Part shown: piece by piece, positions 49,891 to 62,500 of the stretch
Numbering within the stretch: position 1 is the first letter of the stretch
Layout: each line of letters starts with the position of its first letter
NCBI GenBank assembly: GCA_036583965.1
Contig: JAZBQD010000015.1
Span: forward strand, 64,572,330-64,636,329
Length of the DNA: 64,000 nucleotides
DNA from: Prunella strophiata
Taxonomy: Eukaryota; Chordata; Aves; Passeriformes; Prunellidae
Direction of reading: 5' to 3'
Translations under genes and position numbers: made by a program
The notes under the pieces: model-generated
What the model was told of the DNA's origin: nothing
The model's database searches: none
What the model saw: only the letters and a program-made list of their open reading frames with translations

Positions 49891-52314
49891 AACAGCTTGT
49901 GTCAGTTTTTCTGTTGAAACACCTCTTAGACTTAAGAGATAGTACTGTGTTGGTTTTTAAAAAGAGTAATTCACAGCAGTGAAATTTGTGGGGAGGGGAA
50001 TCTGTTCTCCAATTCAGAAAAGGACTGAAGCACATGTATTTCAGTCAGTCTCTGGTTCAAAAACTTTTTGTGCTTTAGCAGAGGCGTCAGCTTATACATT
50101 AAATCGAATAAGTTTGTGCTAATTGCATTGGTGTATTTCTGTATCAATCCTTTTGGAAGCAAAACTTTTAAGAAATACTTATATTCTTCCTTCTCATAGC
50201 AGTTCCTGTTCCCATACTACTTGTATGGATTTAGTTTATTCTTTTTCTGTGGACAGAGGGCAGAGGAAGGCATGGTAAAGTGCCTGGCAATTAAAATCAC
50301 TGACTGAATCCATTTGCCATCCAAATTTAGTTTTTCCAAAATGGGATGGGACAAGGTAGTTTCCTTTAATATTTTGTCCTTAATAAAAATAATCATTGCA
50401 CAATGAAGAAGTATAGTCCTCTGACAGAAACTGCTGCTAAGGTTATGTCAGGAAATGCCAAATGACAAAACATCTCCTCTACTATAATGTACTGATACAT
50501 TGTAATGTCATGAATTGATGTTAATCATTCTTGCTTACTTTTATTTGGCCATTTCTTGCTTGCCCAGCAGGAAGGGCCTAAAATCAGTGGGTTTCAGCAT
50601 GATGTGCATGGATCCCTTGAGATCCATGAACTCACTGTAAAGGCTTCAGCAAAGGAGACTGAGACACCTCCATGAGGCATATCATGTGGCAATTGCAGAT
50701 TTGACCTTTTGAAAGAGATCTTCATCTTCACTGAATTTTTTTTCTAGTTTCTTGACTTCCTTTCCACTCAGAATCATGCTTCTAAAATCTTTCTGGAATG
50801 TTATTCATAATCAGAGTTATTCTTGTCAGTATCAGCAGAGATGTCTTATCATATAAGAAAAGGATATGCTTTTCTAGTCTAAATGACATCAGAATGCAAG
50901 AGAGCAAGCTGAAATGCCATAAAGGTTTGTCAGTTTATAGCAAAAAAACCTACAGAACTGTCTCAAATTTAGTGACTCAGAATATGTGACTTCTTATTTT
51001 ATACCCATATTATTTTATATTTTATTTATAGTTGAGCTACAGGGAGCTACTTTTTAAAAAAGCTTAGTGTTCATTACCTTCCTAGTGGTAGAAAAGAGAT
51101 ATGTAGAAACAGAGTAGTTTACTTGTTTAGATGACACCACTCAACCTAGTATTTAAAGATTACAAATATAAGCACGGGTTTGGTCTCGGCTCTTTATTTT
51201 CATCTTCTTGCTAGTCAAATATATGCAAGAGTGCATCTGGCAGTTGTGCTCTTGGGAACCCGTGAAAGAAACATCTACAGGCTTCTCAAACAGATTTAAT
51301 TTAGAAGAAAAAGGAAAATATTGATGCTCTTGAGAAAAAGGGGTTTTACAGGCTTTCTTAACTTTCACATATAAGCAATGGTTTCCAAAAATGGAAATGC
51401 ACAGATTTGATTAAACACTTGGCTGTCACATTTGTGTCTGTTCATGTTCAATTAAAAAATTCAGAGGGATTCTCTAGCATTATAATAATCTACTTTTTTA
51501 ATATCTATGCGTTTATATTATCAAGTAACATCTGCTATGGCTTAATAACTGTGTCAAATGATTGTAACAGCTTTATTTTTAGTGAATTTAATGATAAAAA
51601 GTTTTAGAGTTACAGCAGGGTAAGTATTTATGCTGAAAGGATTGTATCTCCTATTTCATACTTTATGGCAGACATTTTACCATTATGTTTTCAGTTGTAC
51701 TCTGAAGTGGCCCTTTCTTTTTTTTTTAATTGTTGCTGATGCCAATAGTCTTAAGTTCAACAATATAGATTGGATGGATTTTCTCTGTAACATTCACTTC
51801 TAAAAAGTAGTTAGTATGAATCTAACTCTTCTTATCACTCATTCTGGCTTTATATTAGAAGTGTTTTGATTGATTTTAAGTTAGCTACAGTAATATATTA
51901 CCAGTTTAGGTGGGAAAAATGGTGTGATGATTTTGTCAATGACAGATCTGGTAAAGTCTGTCCTCTTAAGCAAATCAATAAATTGATGCCAAGTAACAGG
52001 AACCCAGTTAACCCTTCCTAGAAAAGAAAGCATATTTTTTTGAGCTTTCTGCTGTCAGTATATGAATGAAGGCAACTGCTTTGAAGTATTTATCAGTATT
52101 AAAAAAGGGTGTTGTTCATGTCATACCATATTTAGATCTTGGGTTATACATTTTTCTGTGTTTTATCATGACAGGTTAGTTTAGAAGAACAGTTTCAAAA
52201 TTAATAGCCAGAGTCATTGTTAGCCCTAGATTTTTTTACTTCATCTTAAGAAAAATAAATGATAAACCTTGCATGAGCTTTTATCCAATTAAGTAAAGCA
52301 TGTGTATACATACA
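49891..52314. other. Non-coding intronic stretch
   Basis: No gene or recognised transposon. It includes a small hairpin at 50607-50628 (CATGGATC and GATCCATG around CCTTGA). Confidence 0.45.
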
Positions 52315-53290
52315 AGAAATCACAGAATATGCTGAGTTGGAAGTGACCCACAAGAATCATCAAGTCCATCTCCTGGCCCTGTCACACATGTTCTTGAGAG
52401 CATTGTTCAAATGATTCTTGAACTCAGGCAGGCTTGGTGCTATGACCACTTCCCTGGGGAGCCTGTTTCAGTGCCCAGCCGCACTCTGGGTGAGGAAGCT
52501 TTTCCTGATATCCAACCTAAACCTCCAAGACACAGCTTCAGCCTATCCCCTCAGGTTCAGTCACTGGTCACCACAGAGAAGAGATCAGTGTCCTGCCCCT
52601 CCTCTTCCCCTCACAAGGAAGTTGTAACTGCAGTGAGGTCTCCCCTCAGTCTCCTCCAGGCTGGACAGACCAAGTGACCTCAGCTGTTCTTCATTTGTCT
52701 TCCCCTCCAAGCCCTTCACCATCTTCATTGCCATCCTTCGGATGGTCTCAAAAAGCTTAATATCTTTTTAATAATTTTTTGCCTAAAACTGCACAAAGAA
52801 CTCAGTATGAGGCTGCCCCAGCTGCAGAGCAGAGCAGGCACAATCCCCTCCCTTGCCTGGCTGGCCATGCTGTGCCTGATGCCCCCAGAACCCACTTGGT
52901 CCTCCTGGCTGCCAGGGCACTGCTGGACTCATGTTCAACTTTGCCATTGACCAGGACCCTCAGGTGCCTTTCCATGGCACTGCTTCCCAGCATCTCCTTT
53001 CCCAGTCTGTCCATGCATCCAGGGTTGTCTCATGTCCAGTGTAGAATGTAGCACTTTCCTGGATTTTTGAACTTCATACAATTGGTGATTGCTCAGTCCT
53101 CTAATTTGCTGAGATCTCTCTGCAGGCCCTCCCTGCTTTCATGAAAGTCAACAGCTCCTCCCAGTTTTTTGTCATTTGTGAGCTTGCTTAGTATCCCTTC
53201 CAGTCCTTCATCCAAGTAATTTATAAAGATATTGAAGAGCCTAAACCACAGGATCTAAAACTGAGCCCTGCACAACCCATTCTTCAAATA
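52315..53290 (-). mobile_element. CR1 LINE, 5'-truncated, about 1 kb, same subfamily as the 8.2-kb copy
   Basis: The stretch starts with AATCACAGAATATGCTGAGT and GGAAGTGACCCACAAGAATC, then TGACCACTTCCCTGGGGAGC, AGTCTCCTCCAGGCTGGACA, GGCTGGCCATGCTGTGCCTG, CCTTTCCATGGCACTGCTTC and CAGCATCTCCTTTCCCAGTC. It shares these segments, with few differences, with the copy at 8195-9735, which marks both as one subfamily. It ends near the CTGAGCCCTGCACAAC segment (CR1 has GAGCCCTGGGGAACACC). Frames on both strands are repeat shadows. Confidence 0.95.
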
Positions 53291-54362
53291 CCAATTTGTA
53301 GACACCAAGTTATCTCTAATCATTTTAATGATAAACATTTGTAACATTTTTCTAGTATAATTCAAATCACCTCTATGTCTGGCAAAAATCTTTCAAAATA
53401 AGGTTTTACACATCAGATACTTTAGTATGGCTCTTTGCTAGGACAGTGCTTATAGCCCCAGAAGGGTTGTGCTCTGTTGTGATAAAAGCCTGGGAGGAAC
53501 CTTTGCAGGTGTTCAAAAACATGATACAGTAAATGTGAATAGCATAAGCTGTCTGGAAGGAGAATGACAGAACTGCTGTGTGGAGGCCTGTTGACCCAAT
53601 TCAACAGGAGACTTTTGGTTACATTCCTTATTATTAATATATATTTAATTATATAAAGTCCTAAAATTTAGTCAATTTTAATCAAGTGAATAGATTTTTA
53701 AAAAGTACATGGATCTCACTGATTCTCTATCTAGGCATTTCTAGATGATTTTCCTAGGCAGATTGCTGCAGAATTGGTGATGAACAGAAAGATCACCTCT
53801 CTAACTGTTCATAAGAATTACACTCCTGGCATTTAATGTGGTGTTTAAATTTGAACAAAAATAAGCAGGACCATGCACCTGATTTTTCTGAAGAATTTGT
53901 CATTTTATGTATATGAGTGTATATATATCTAAGGGCATACATAACCCATAGTAGACTCACCAGTAGACAAATAACCATGGAAGAGTTCCTTCCTCCAAAC
54001 TTTGACTGCATGTAAGTGTACATTCTACATGTAACAAATTCATGCAGCTGTAACTCTTCCTGTTCTCTGATACCAACTGGTGGGATTTACAAGGGGTTTT
54101 ACACATGGAAGTGCAAGGTGCAATTTTAAATTTCAGTGGGGTCTAGATGCTGTGATGTTGCTAAGCAAAACTTAGTAAGGGATGTGGCATGCAACATGTT
54201 TTAAACAATAAGATATAATGAAGCCTGTTTTAGCTTAATAACATTATTTCATTTTCAAGAAGGTTGAGTTCCTTTGTCATTTTTGTGTTTGTATTCTTTA
54301 TCTTGTGCTGCTTATGTAAGTCCACAGAGAGCACAGGTAAATATTATGAATGAAACTGTTGT

Positions 54363-54395
54363 AAAATTTTACCTTCAGCAAAAATTTTACCTTCA
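54363..54395 (+). repeat. 15-bp direct repeat, period 18
   Basis: AAAATTTTACCTTCA occurs at 54363-54377 and again at 54381-54395, separated by GCA. Confidence 0.88.
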
Positions 54396-56472
54396 CCTTG
54401 AAGTCATGTGTGAAGACATATGAATGTGTTCAGCTTCTATAAAAAATGTTAATCAAATTGTACTATTCTTCTCTTGGTAAAGGAGAATAGTCTCCAAAAT
54501 TGTTAGTGTGCCAATTTGTAGCAGACATCCTAAATATTTTCTGTAAATCCTTCTGTTATGGAATAAAGTATATGAAGATGAATGTCCACAGCATAAACCC
54601 ACCTGCAGGCTTCATTCATTTGAACTGTGCATAGGACTGTAGATATATTAATTTTGTGTTCCCTAAAAATTTCTCTAATACCTTCACGCTATCAACATTG
54701 TCACTAAATCCTAAAAGTGATACTATGCACACCTTAGTGGATGTGCACCTCTTAAGATGAACTATATGAAATTTTCAGAAATTCAGATTATTTGACAAAT
54801 CAAACTTAGAGTATAACTAAGATTGAAGTATAGCAAATACAGGGTCTATTTCAGTTTTCCCTGTGCAAGAAAATATAAATGTACACATACTTCTTTCATG
54901 CAGAGTGGATTGAATAGGTTCTCATTTAATCTCCTTTCTAGTCTGATGAACACAAATGCTTGGCAATCAGAACTGTGAGTCAAAGATAAAGATTTCTTAT
55001 CCTAGCCTGGTTTATTGAAATTATGGTCTAAAGGTGGGAATGTGAATCTTGAAGCCATTTTGTAGCTAATGAAGCAGTAATAACAACCAAGGAGATCTAC
55101 CTTCAGCTGTTTAAGTGGCTTCAGGAATGTTAGAAATTTATACGATCATAAGAATTCTCAGCAGAACATTTTGTTTAAGTAAACTTTTCTTATCTCTGCT
55201 GCTTTCCCAAGCTAACAATTAATAATCCAGTAATTTAACATTTCTGAATTATTTTTTCCTCATGTACACAAAGAATTTGTCAAGGAAAGCCCAACCATCA
55301 TTAAATATCATGTGAGGTTCATTCAGAGACTTTTTTAATCTACAGTGGCCTAACAAAAGATATGAAAGTACTTGACAAACCTGTGAACCTTGCTTTTGTG
55401 TGGATGTCCTGAAGGGGCTGGAGGAAGAATATTCACTATATTTATGACTGCAAATTGCACTAACAACTCATTTTCCAGGTGTAAATGACATGTATGGAAA
55501 GGAAAACTATATACACACAAACAAGGAGAGCATGCCACTAGCTTTTTCATGGAACTGCTTGCCAGAGAAAGTCTAAGCCATAGGGATGGATGCAGCATAT
55601 TGCATGAAAAGTATTTCTTCTCCATCTTACATTCAGAACTCATTCTTCTTCCAAGACTACCAGAGAGCCAGACTCTAGCTAATACTCAGAGTAACAGAGA
55701 TGTGGAACCCTCTGTCTCATGACAGGTTAATTTCTCAATTCCACATGGTTCTGTGCGTAAGCCTTGTCTTACATCCTTTGCCTTTGAATTCTGTCTGGCC
55801 AAACTGTGTCTCAGGCAGTGACCTGCAAACAAGACTGATCAGTGGGCACCATCAGAGGATGAGCAATAGCTACAATAGTCTCTTACTAACTATTTTTAAT
55901 CTTGCTGGATGATTTGCCCTGCCTTGCTGTCAGCATGTCTGTAGGCTTAACTGTACAGAAGGTAAGAACAGAAACCAAGTCTCCTTCTCACCTTTTCTCT
56001 GGGCTGTGCTGAGGTGCCTGTTGATTATAGCTACTGAATAAAGTTTGAAAATGTCAGAAGAACTTGATGTTAAAGAAAACATCAGCATATCAACTCTGTA
56101 AACTTGTAGTGGCTTGATGCTTTTAGGGCTCTTTGTGATCCAGAAAGTCTGGGTGATGCTGCCCTGAGAATAAATAATGTGAATCTTAAGTATGTTTGTA
56201 ATAATAGCTGATTATTCACTTCATTTCAAACTGCTAACTTTCCAGGCATACACTGCTATTTTTTAAGTATTAATACGAGACTATTTAAACATTAATGCAG
56301 GATTGTTCCTGTGACTGTTCAGTTTCTATTCCAAAGCTAAACACATGAAAAATTCTCTAATATAAAGTTTTCATTTAGGGAAGAGGAAAAACCCAAACAC
56401 TGATCACATCTCTTTCCTTTTCACAAATGGAGGAGCAGGTTTTAAGCCTGCTTCTGTGGTTCAGGTAGTGCA

Positions 56473-56504
56473 TAATTAGAAGTCAGCTGTAATTAGAAGT
56501 CAGC
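56473..56504 (+). repeat. 15-bp direct repeat, period 17
   Basis: TAATTAGAAGTCAGC occurs at 56473-56487 and at 56490-56504 without mismatch. The repeat includes a homeodomain-like TAATTA core. Confidence 0.88.
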
Positions 56505-59224
56505 CAAATTTTTGCCTGAGACCCCAAGGACATGGGAGTTGTTGTAGTCACAGTGTCTAAAATACATGTGAGACAAGGCTCATGAGTTGAAGTAACCTTT
56601 TTTATGGGACCAGCCACTACAGCTGGGAAATCTGTTTACCTCTTTTTGTAAAACTTGCATTACAAGCTTTAGACATCATTAAATCAGATAGTGTTTCCTG
56701 GTGCTCTACTGAAAATACACGGACATCCAGATGCTTATCCTCCGCTCCGTGTCCATTTCTCTCTAAGTCAAAACTAGAATTCTAATAATGTTTAATTTCT
56801 AGAGAACAGCCTTATTAGAGGGGATGAAATCTGGTTCTTAAATTTGAAAGAAAGTACAGTATAACTTCATTTTTACTGGAACATATAGTTATCTATTGCA
56901 ACAGAGACTTTATGGCTTTATATACCACAGTGATTTGACAACCCATGGTGATATAATCACTATATGCATTACTGATCTGCAGGAAAAAGTAAAGCAATGA
57001 CAGTACCATTTTTCAGATTTCCATAGGGGAAGATACCTTTGGCATCTGTTTCAGTTTGCAGGAAAAAAATAGAAAAAAATCCTTTTAAACACTCTTTGCA
57101 TGACTTAAGCTAAATTGCACAGTAAAAGAAAGATAATCTCCTTTATAAGATATTGCTGAATAAACCCTAATCCTAAAAGGAAGAAAAAATAGTTAGCAGT
57201 AGTATTTAGATCTGTGATTTTTGTTTTTTAATTTCGATATGTGTCAATTTTTAGACACCATCTTACATTCAAAGATGAACTTGGTTCTGCAACCTCAGGC
57301 AACTAAAAATCAGCGAGGCATGGAGTCTGTAGTGTTTTCTTTATTTGTTTAATGATGTATATATCTACAGCCCCAATTAGATTTGGAAGCTGAGGTCCCT
57401 CCTGGGTCTTCTTGCAGTCTCTCAGCAGATCCGAGAAGACAGTGTTACCTTGTACTATTTCCAACTTTCTGTCTTAATTTTTTTATTTCAATTACTTCCC
57501 TGATTGCAGGAAAAATATAGTCAATGGAGTGATAAAACCCTAAGTCCTTTTGATCCTGGCAATTTGATTACCATTTAAAATGAGGATTTCTTTTATGACT
57601 GAAAAGTTCAAAGTTTGTCTTCTCGCTTTCAGCATTGCCTTATAGCAGCATCCTAAGAGAATAAGATCTCTTTGGCATATATGAGATTCATCAGTAATAA
57701 TCCTGTTTGCAGAAATCCTGCATGGGTAGAAAATGTCAACATTCAGACTAAGTGTGACTGTTTGGCAGGGTTTTTTTATAAATTACATTTTTATGATCTT
57801 CCTTGTAAGATTATTCTAAGGAACTGTTGGCTCATTATTCTGTTTTCACTCCATTGTTTTTTCTGGTTTTGTTTTGCAATCCCCTGATTATACTTCACTC
57901 CTAAGAAAAGCTTCAGAGAACGCTCTGTATTTACAGTGTGAATTATGATTCTGCCAGTGTGCATAACAATTACATTATAAATATTTCCTCAGCCATTTGA
58001 TAAAGACGCAAATTAAGAAAAATAATTACCATTACAATTACAATTATATATAATTACTCTATATTCAATTTAGTTTATCTCTAACCTACTCTTGCCATAA
58101 TGTGTTCATTGTTGAAGAATGAGATTTTAGCTGACTGTGTTGGAAGTAAACATGGATTTTTCTGTCATTTACAATGTATGTTCTTTGAAAGAAGAGTTTT
58201 ATCACCAGAAAATAATACAGTTTAGGTGGTTCAACTTCAAAGCAGCCTCCTAGATGAAAATTTTGTGTGTGTGGAGTTTACCCTTCATTGAGTTAGAGAG
58301 ACTGTTTGCTCCTAAAAATGCTACTTCCTTAAATATAAATTATTTTTACCTGGGCAAGCATAGTTAATTTGTACTTGTGCAGTAAAAGAGATTTATGGCT
58401 GATGAATTGACTAAATACAGTGGATGCTTTTCCAGAGAAGCACAGTCTTCCAGAACACTGAGTGAGGACCCATTGTCTCAGAGAGGGAACAGTGCAGAGA
58501 CTTACTTAGCATTATGCCCTTATTTAGCATAAATATTAGCCTTAGGCTAATCAGTATGTACCAAGACACCTGAGGAGGTAGAACAGCTAAGATGTGCCAG
58601 CTTGCTTTGTTTGCTAAGAGCAAGTATGTACATACCTGCTGTTCACAAGAACTGCACCTGCACTGTCTTGCTTTGGAAGGATTCATTTCTGAAAAGAAAA
58701 AGAGGAGAAGCAACTAGAAAAAAAAAGATTGTTTATTTTTTCATTTTATGTCAAGAAATGCTCTGTGGTCCTCTGCTGCTGCTGCTTCTGACTCAAAATA
58801 CTCAAATTATATTAGCAAGACCATGTTACCTGGTCACATGTCTCTCAAATGGGACAGTTTTGCTGATAAAAGAGGCTACATAGAGCAGAGTCTGCATGGT
58901 GCTATTGTTGTTTATAATGCATTTATTTGGTATCTTCTTCATGTTGCCTTCAAATAGTCCCTTGATACTTTAAGCATTCCTCGCGTATGTTAAGCAGTCA
59001 TGTTAATTTGTGCTTTTCAGAGGCTCTGAGACCAAATATTTTCATTTCTCTACTCACTTTAGGGAATTCTTGTCCTTTTCCAGATGACATTCTGTTTTTA
59101 GACAGTCGCTCTGTGCAGCTTTGTGTCTTAGATGTACACAATACTGATTGCTTGCTCTTCATTATTCAGTCTGCAATCTGCCAGTGCACTGTGACTCCTT
59201 AAAGGAGTAATAGCCTATGATTCA

Positions 59225-59512
59225 GTCTCTTTCTCCCAGGTAACAAGTAACAGGATGAGAGGAAATGGCCTCAAGTTGCTCCAGGGGAGGTTTAGATTAA
59301 TAATTGGGAAAAATTTCTTCACTGAAATGTTGGCCAGGCATTGAGATAGGCTGCCCAGGGGAAGTGGTGGTTCACCAACCCTGGTAGCGTTCAAAAGGCG
59401 TGTGGATGTGACACTTGGGGGTATGTTTTAGTGGTGAACATGGCAGTGCTGGGTTAGCAGTTGGACATGATGATCTGAGAGATTTTTTCCAACCTTTATG
59501 ATTCTATCATTT
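59225..59512 (+). mobile_element. CR1 LINE 3' end, sense strand, about 0.29 kb
   Basis: AACAGGATGAGAGGAAATGG, CCTCAAGTTGCTCCAGGGGA, GGTTTAGATTAATAATTGGG, AATTTCTTCACTGAAATGTT, GGCTGCCCAGGGGAAGTGGT, TCCAACCTTTATGATTCTAT: the sense CR1 3' untranslated region in order, ending in the ATTCTATG-type terminal repeat. It is one of only two clear sense-strand CR1 copies. Confidence 0.95.
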
Positions 59513-62500
59513 TTTGACTAAAGGAAATAATTAGAATTGATTTATATTTATCTGCTCATCTCTATTTTTCAATTTCCATATTTTTTTTTATAATTTAGGA
59601 TATGTATCTTTGCTGGTTAACATAGATTTTGAGAGTGGACATAGATTTTATTTTCCCCAAGATGTTATGTGTTTGCCTTTGTCAAACTCTGAAATCCAGC
59701 ACTGGTCTGTTGGCAGAACAGTTGCTACTCCCAGCATTTGAAAACAGAACAAAATTAAGTATTTTAGTATCTCAAAATTGAAACTGCAGCTCCTGTCTGC
59801 TTAAGCTCCAGTTCACCTTTGTAAAACGGGAGAGCAGTATTTATTTTTGGTATGTGTATGCAGAAAGGTCACTGAGATTTGATTTTAAATAGTGGCTGAG
59901 GAAAACGTAAATGAAGATACACTTAGGGTAGCATATAGGTTAATGTACATTGCTTGTATTTCATTAGCATCTCTTTATGGAAAAGATGTCTGTGGAAGGA
60001 CACAAGGTATTAATTTATAACCTGCTCACAGTGGTTAGCACAGAGCTAACCCACCATGCAGGGTGGGGTGAGGTAGCTGTAGGAGCTGAATGATTGAGTG
60101 TGTTCCTGAGCTGGTGCTGGTAAGCAATTGTTTGGAAAGTGTCCAATTTATTCTAATCAGGATAAACATGGATGACTTACATCTCATAGGTATATAGGAA
60201 AGAAATCTGAAATTACTCAACTACATTTCTTCACATCAATGGATGACCTGCATGATGTAACTTGATTGGAAACTGAGCTAAGTGCCATGTATCTACCCAA
60301 AAGCAGGGAAGTCAAGACTCCCATAACTTTAATGAAAAACTTCATTTTTTGTGTTTCTTTTTTAAATTAAAAAATAGCTTCAACCTTTTGGAGGAAAAAG
60401 TGCAAGTAAAGGCAACATAGCAGATAGCACCTGTTAGACCAAGGGGAAGAGCAAGTTCTGAAGAACAGTGAACTTAGATATAGGCACCATGTTCCATGAG
60501 AACATCTTGTGGTGGCAGCCAGCAATGTGTGTCGCTGCCAGTCTCTTCAGAAAATTCCCCAGGCACCTTCTCCCTCTGTGGACATGGGTATTATGAGCAG
60601 AAAAAGGCAGCATGGTGCTTTTTCTCAACCTACCTGCACAAACACTCTTCTTGGTGGCATCTACCCACATGCAGAGGGAGGAAGTAAGGAAAAAAGGAGT
60701 CACAAATTCTGATTACAGTGATAAATTTGTCCACAGAACTTGTTGCTGCTAGCAGGAGTGTTATTAGAACAATTCAAAAGCTCTGAGACTCAACTTAATA
60801 TTAGTAGCCAGACTCTCCAGGCCTATGGCCAAGTACTTCTTGAGAGTGAAATTTTACCAGGATCTCTCTTGCTAATCAATATCCATCTCTATGGGTAGTT
60901 AATGTTCTCTTCAGTTCCATCATTGGTATTTTTATATTATGGTAACAGAAAGTGGTAAAAAATGCTGATTCTTTTTGCATAGCTTAAAATTTCCCAAGTT
61001 TTGTTGTGATGATGAATGTGCCTACCTCAAGTGTTGTAACTCTCAAAAATCTTCCACTTATCTCATTAATTTATTCTGGTTTTCTCAAAGGAGTCTTTGA
61101 GATGGCTCTGGTGAGTTTGAACACTGGCATTTTAATAGATGCTATGTTGGTTAATTGAACAAATACATTAGTCAAGTTGTATTAAACTTCATGTCTGCAG
61201 AGCTGAATTCCAATAACAAATGTAGCTTTAGAAACATTAGCAAATGCAAAATTGCATTAAGTATAATGTTCTTAACAGTGTATTATCAGATATATCCTTT
61301 CCCCCCAAAATATAAAGTATTAGCCAGAAAATAGCCTAAAGAGCACTAGTTTGCTAGATATGATAAAAACTAGAGAATATGCTTGCTGTGAAAACACAGT
61401 TATTTACGAGTAAAAAGAAAGTTTAGATTTTTTGCAGTTCACATATGTCAGCAAGATAATATTTATTTCTAGGTTTATACCAAAGCAAGGACTATTTAGA
61501 TTTCTTTCTACAAGAATGGCAGCACTTTAAGCATTAGGTTTGTTTTCAGAAGAATTTTTGGACAACTGGTTTTTTTTTTAATCAGAGCTTATAATTGTGT
61601 CCCTCAAGTGTGTTTGGATCTAGGATGATGAGATTACAACATGGTAGTAAATTTTATATGCATTGTCATATGTGCACAGAATACTATATAGCACAGTGAA
61701 AAACCACAACAAAATAAATAAATTCTGTTGAGAAGTTTGAACTCTATATATGTTTTCAGCATGCTGCCACTTGAAAACAATATCCCCAAGTGAACTGATT
61801 TTCTATGTATGTGTACAGGTTTTCTTAAACTAAACCTTGCATCTAGATTTGGACTGAATGTTGAAACTTTTTCATTTTAGCTATTGTAACTACAAAAATA
61901 ATTAACATATTCTTGTTTCCCACCATGCCTGATATTTTCCTGGTAAAAACGTGTAGCAGTTAATTACCTTTGTCTAAGGTCATCACAGCCAATATATGTA
62001 AAACTACTGCTTTCCTTTTCAATCTGAGGTCATGTACAGCAGCTCTGTGCTGTGCTGGGACACAGCTCCTCGGGGCAAACTTGAACATTCATTGCAGAAA
62101 AAGGCCTCAGGCCAGTGACAGGATTCACAAGCATTTAAGTAAATACACAATGGGGGCCCCCTCACAGTAGAAAATTCTAAGGACCTCATAGCTAAGGTGA
62201 AAAGAAAATTAATTTAGTGGCTACAAAGAGGAAAAAAACAACAAAAACAAACCAACAAAAAAAAAATCCCCAACATAACAAACTAGGACAGCTAAGACTT
62301 ACCTTAAAATACCCTGAACTGTCTGTCTATGGCATCCAAAGTTATTAATTTTTTCTTCCCCCCAGGATCTGAGGTTTCAATCTTTTGTGTGTATGTACAC
62401 ATTGAAAAGAAAGATATTTCTTCAGAAATTGTACCAGAAAGAACAAAGACTGTTTATTCCCTCATATGGTTAAGCTGCCCTATTAATGTCAATTTTTAAT

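Larger units (their letters stand above)
53291..59224. other. Non-coding intronic stretch
   Basis: No gene or transposon was recognised in about 5.9 kb. Two short direct repeats are listed separately. About 57950-58090 is very AT-rich with repeated AATTAC words. Frames such as 55350-55643 and 58411-58713 on the minus strand have no family resemblance. Confidence 0.45.
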
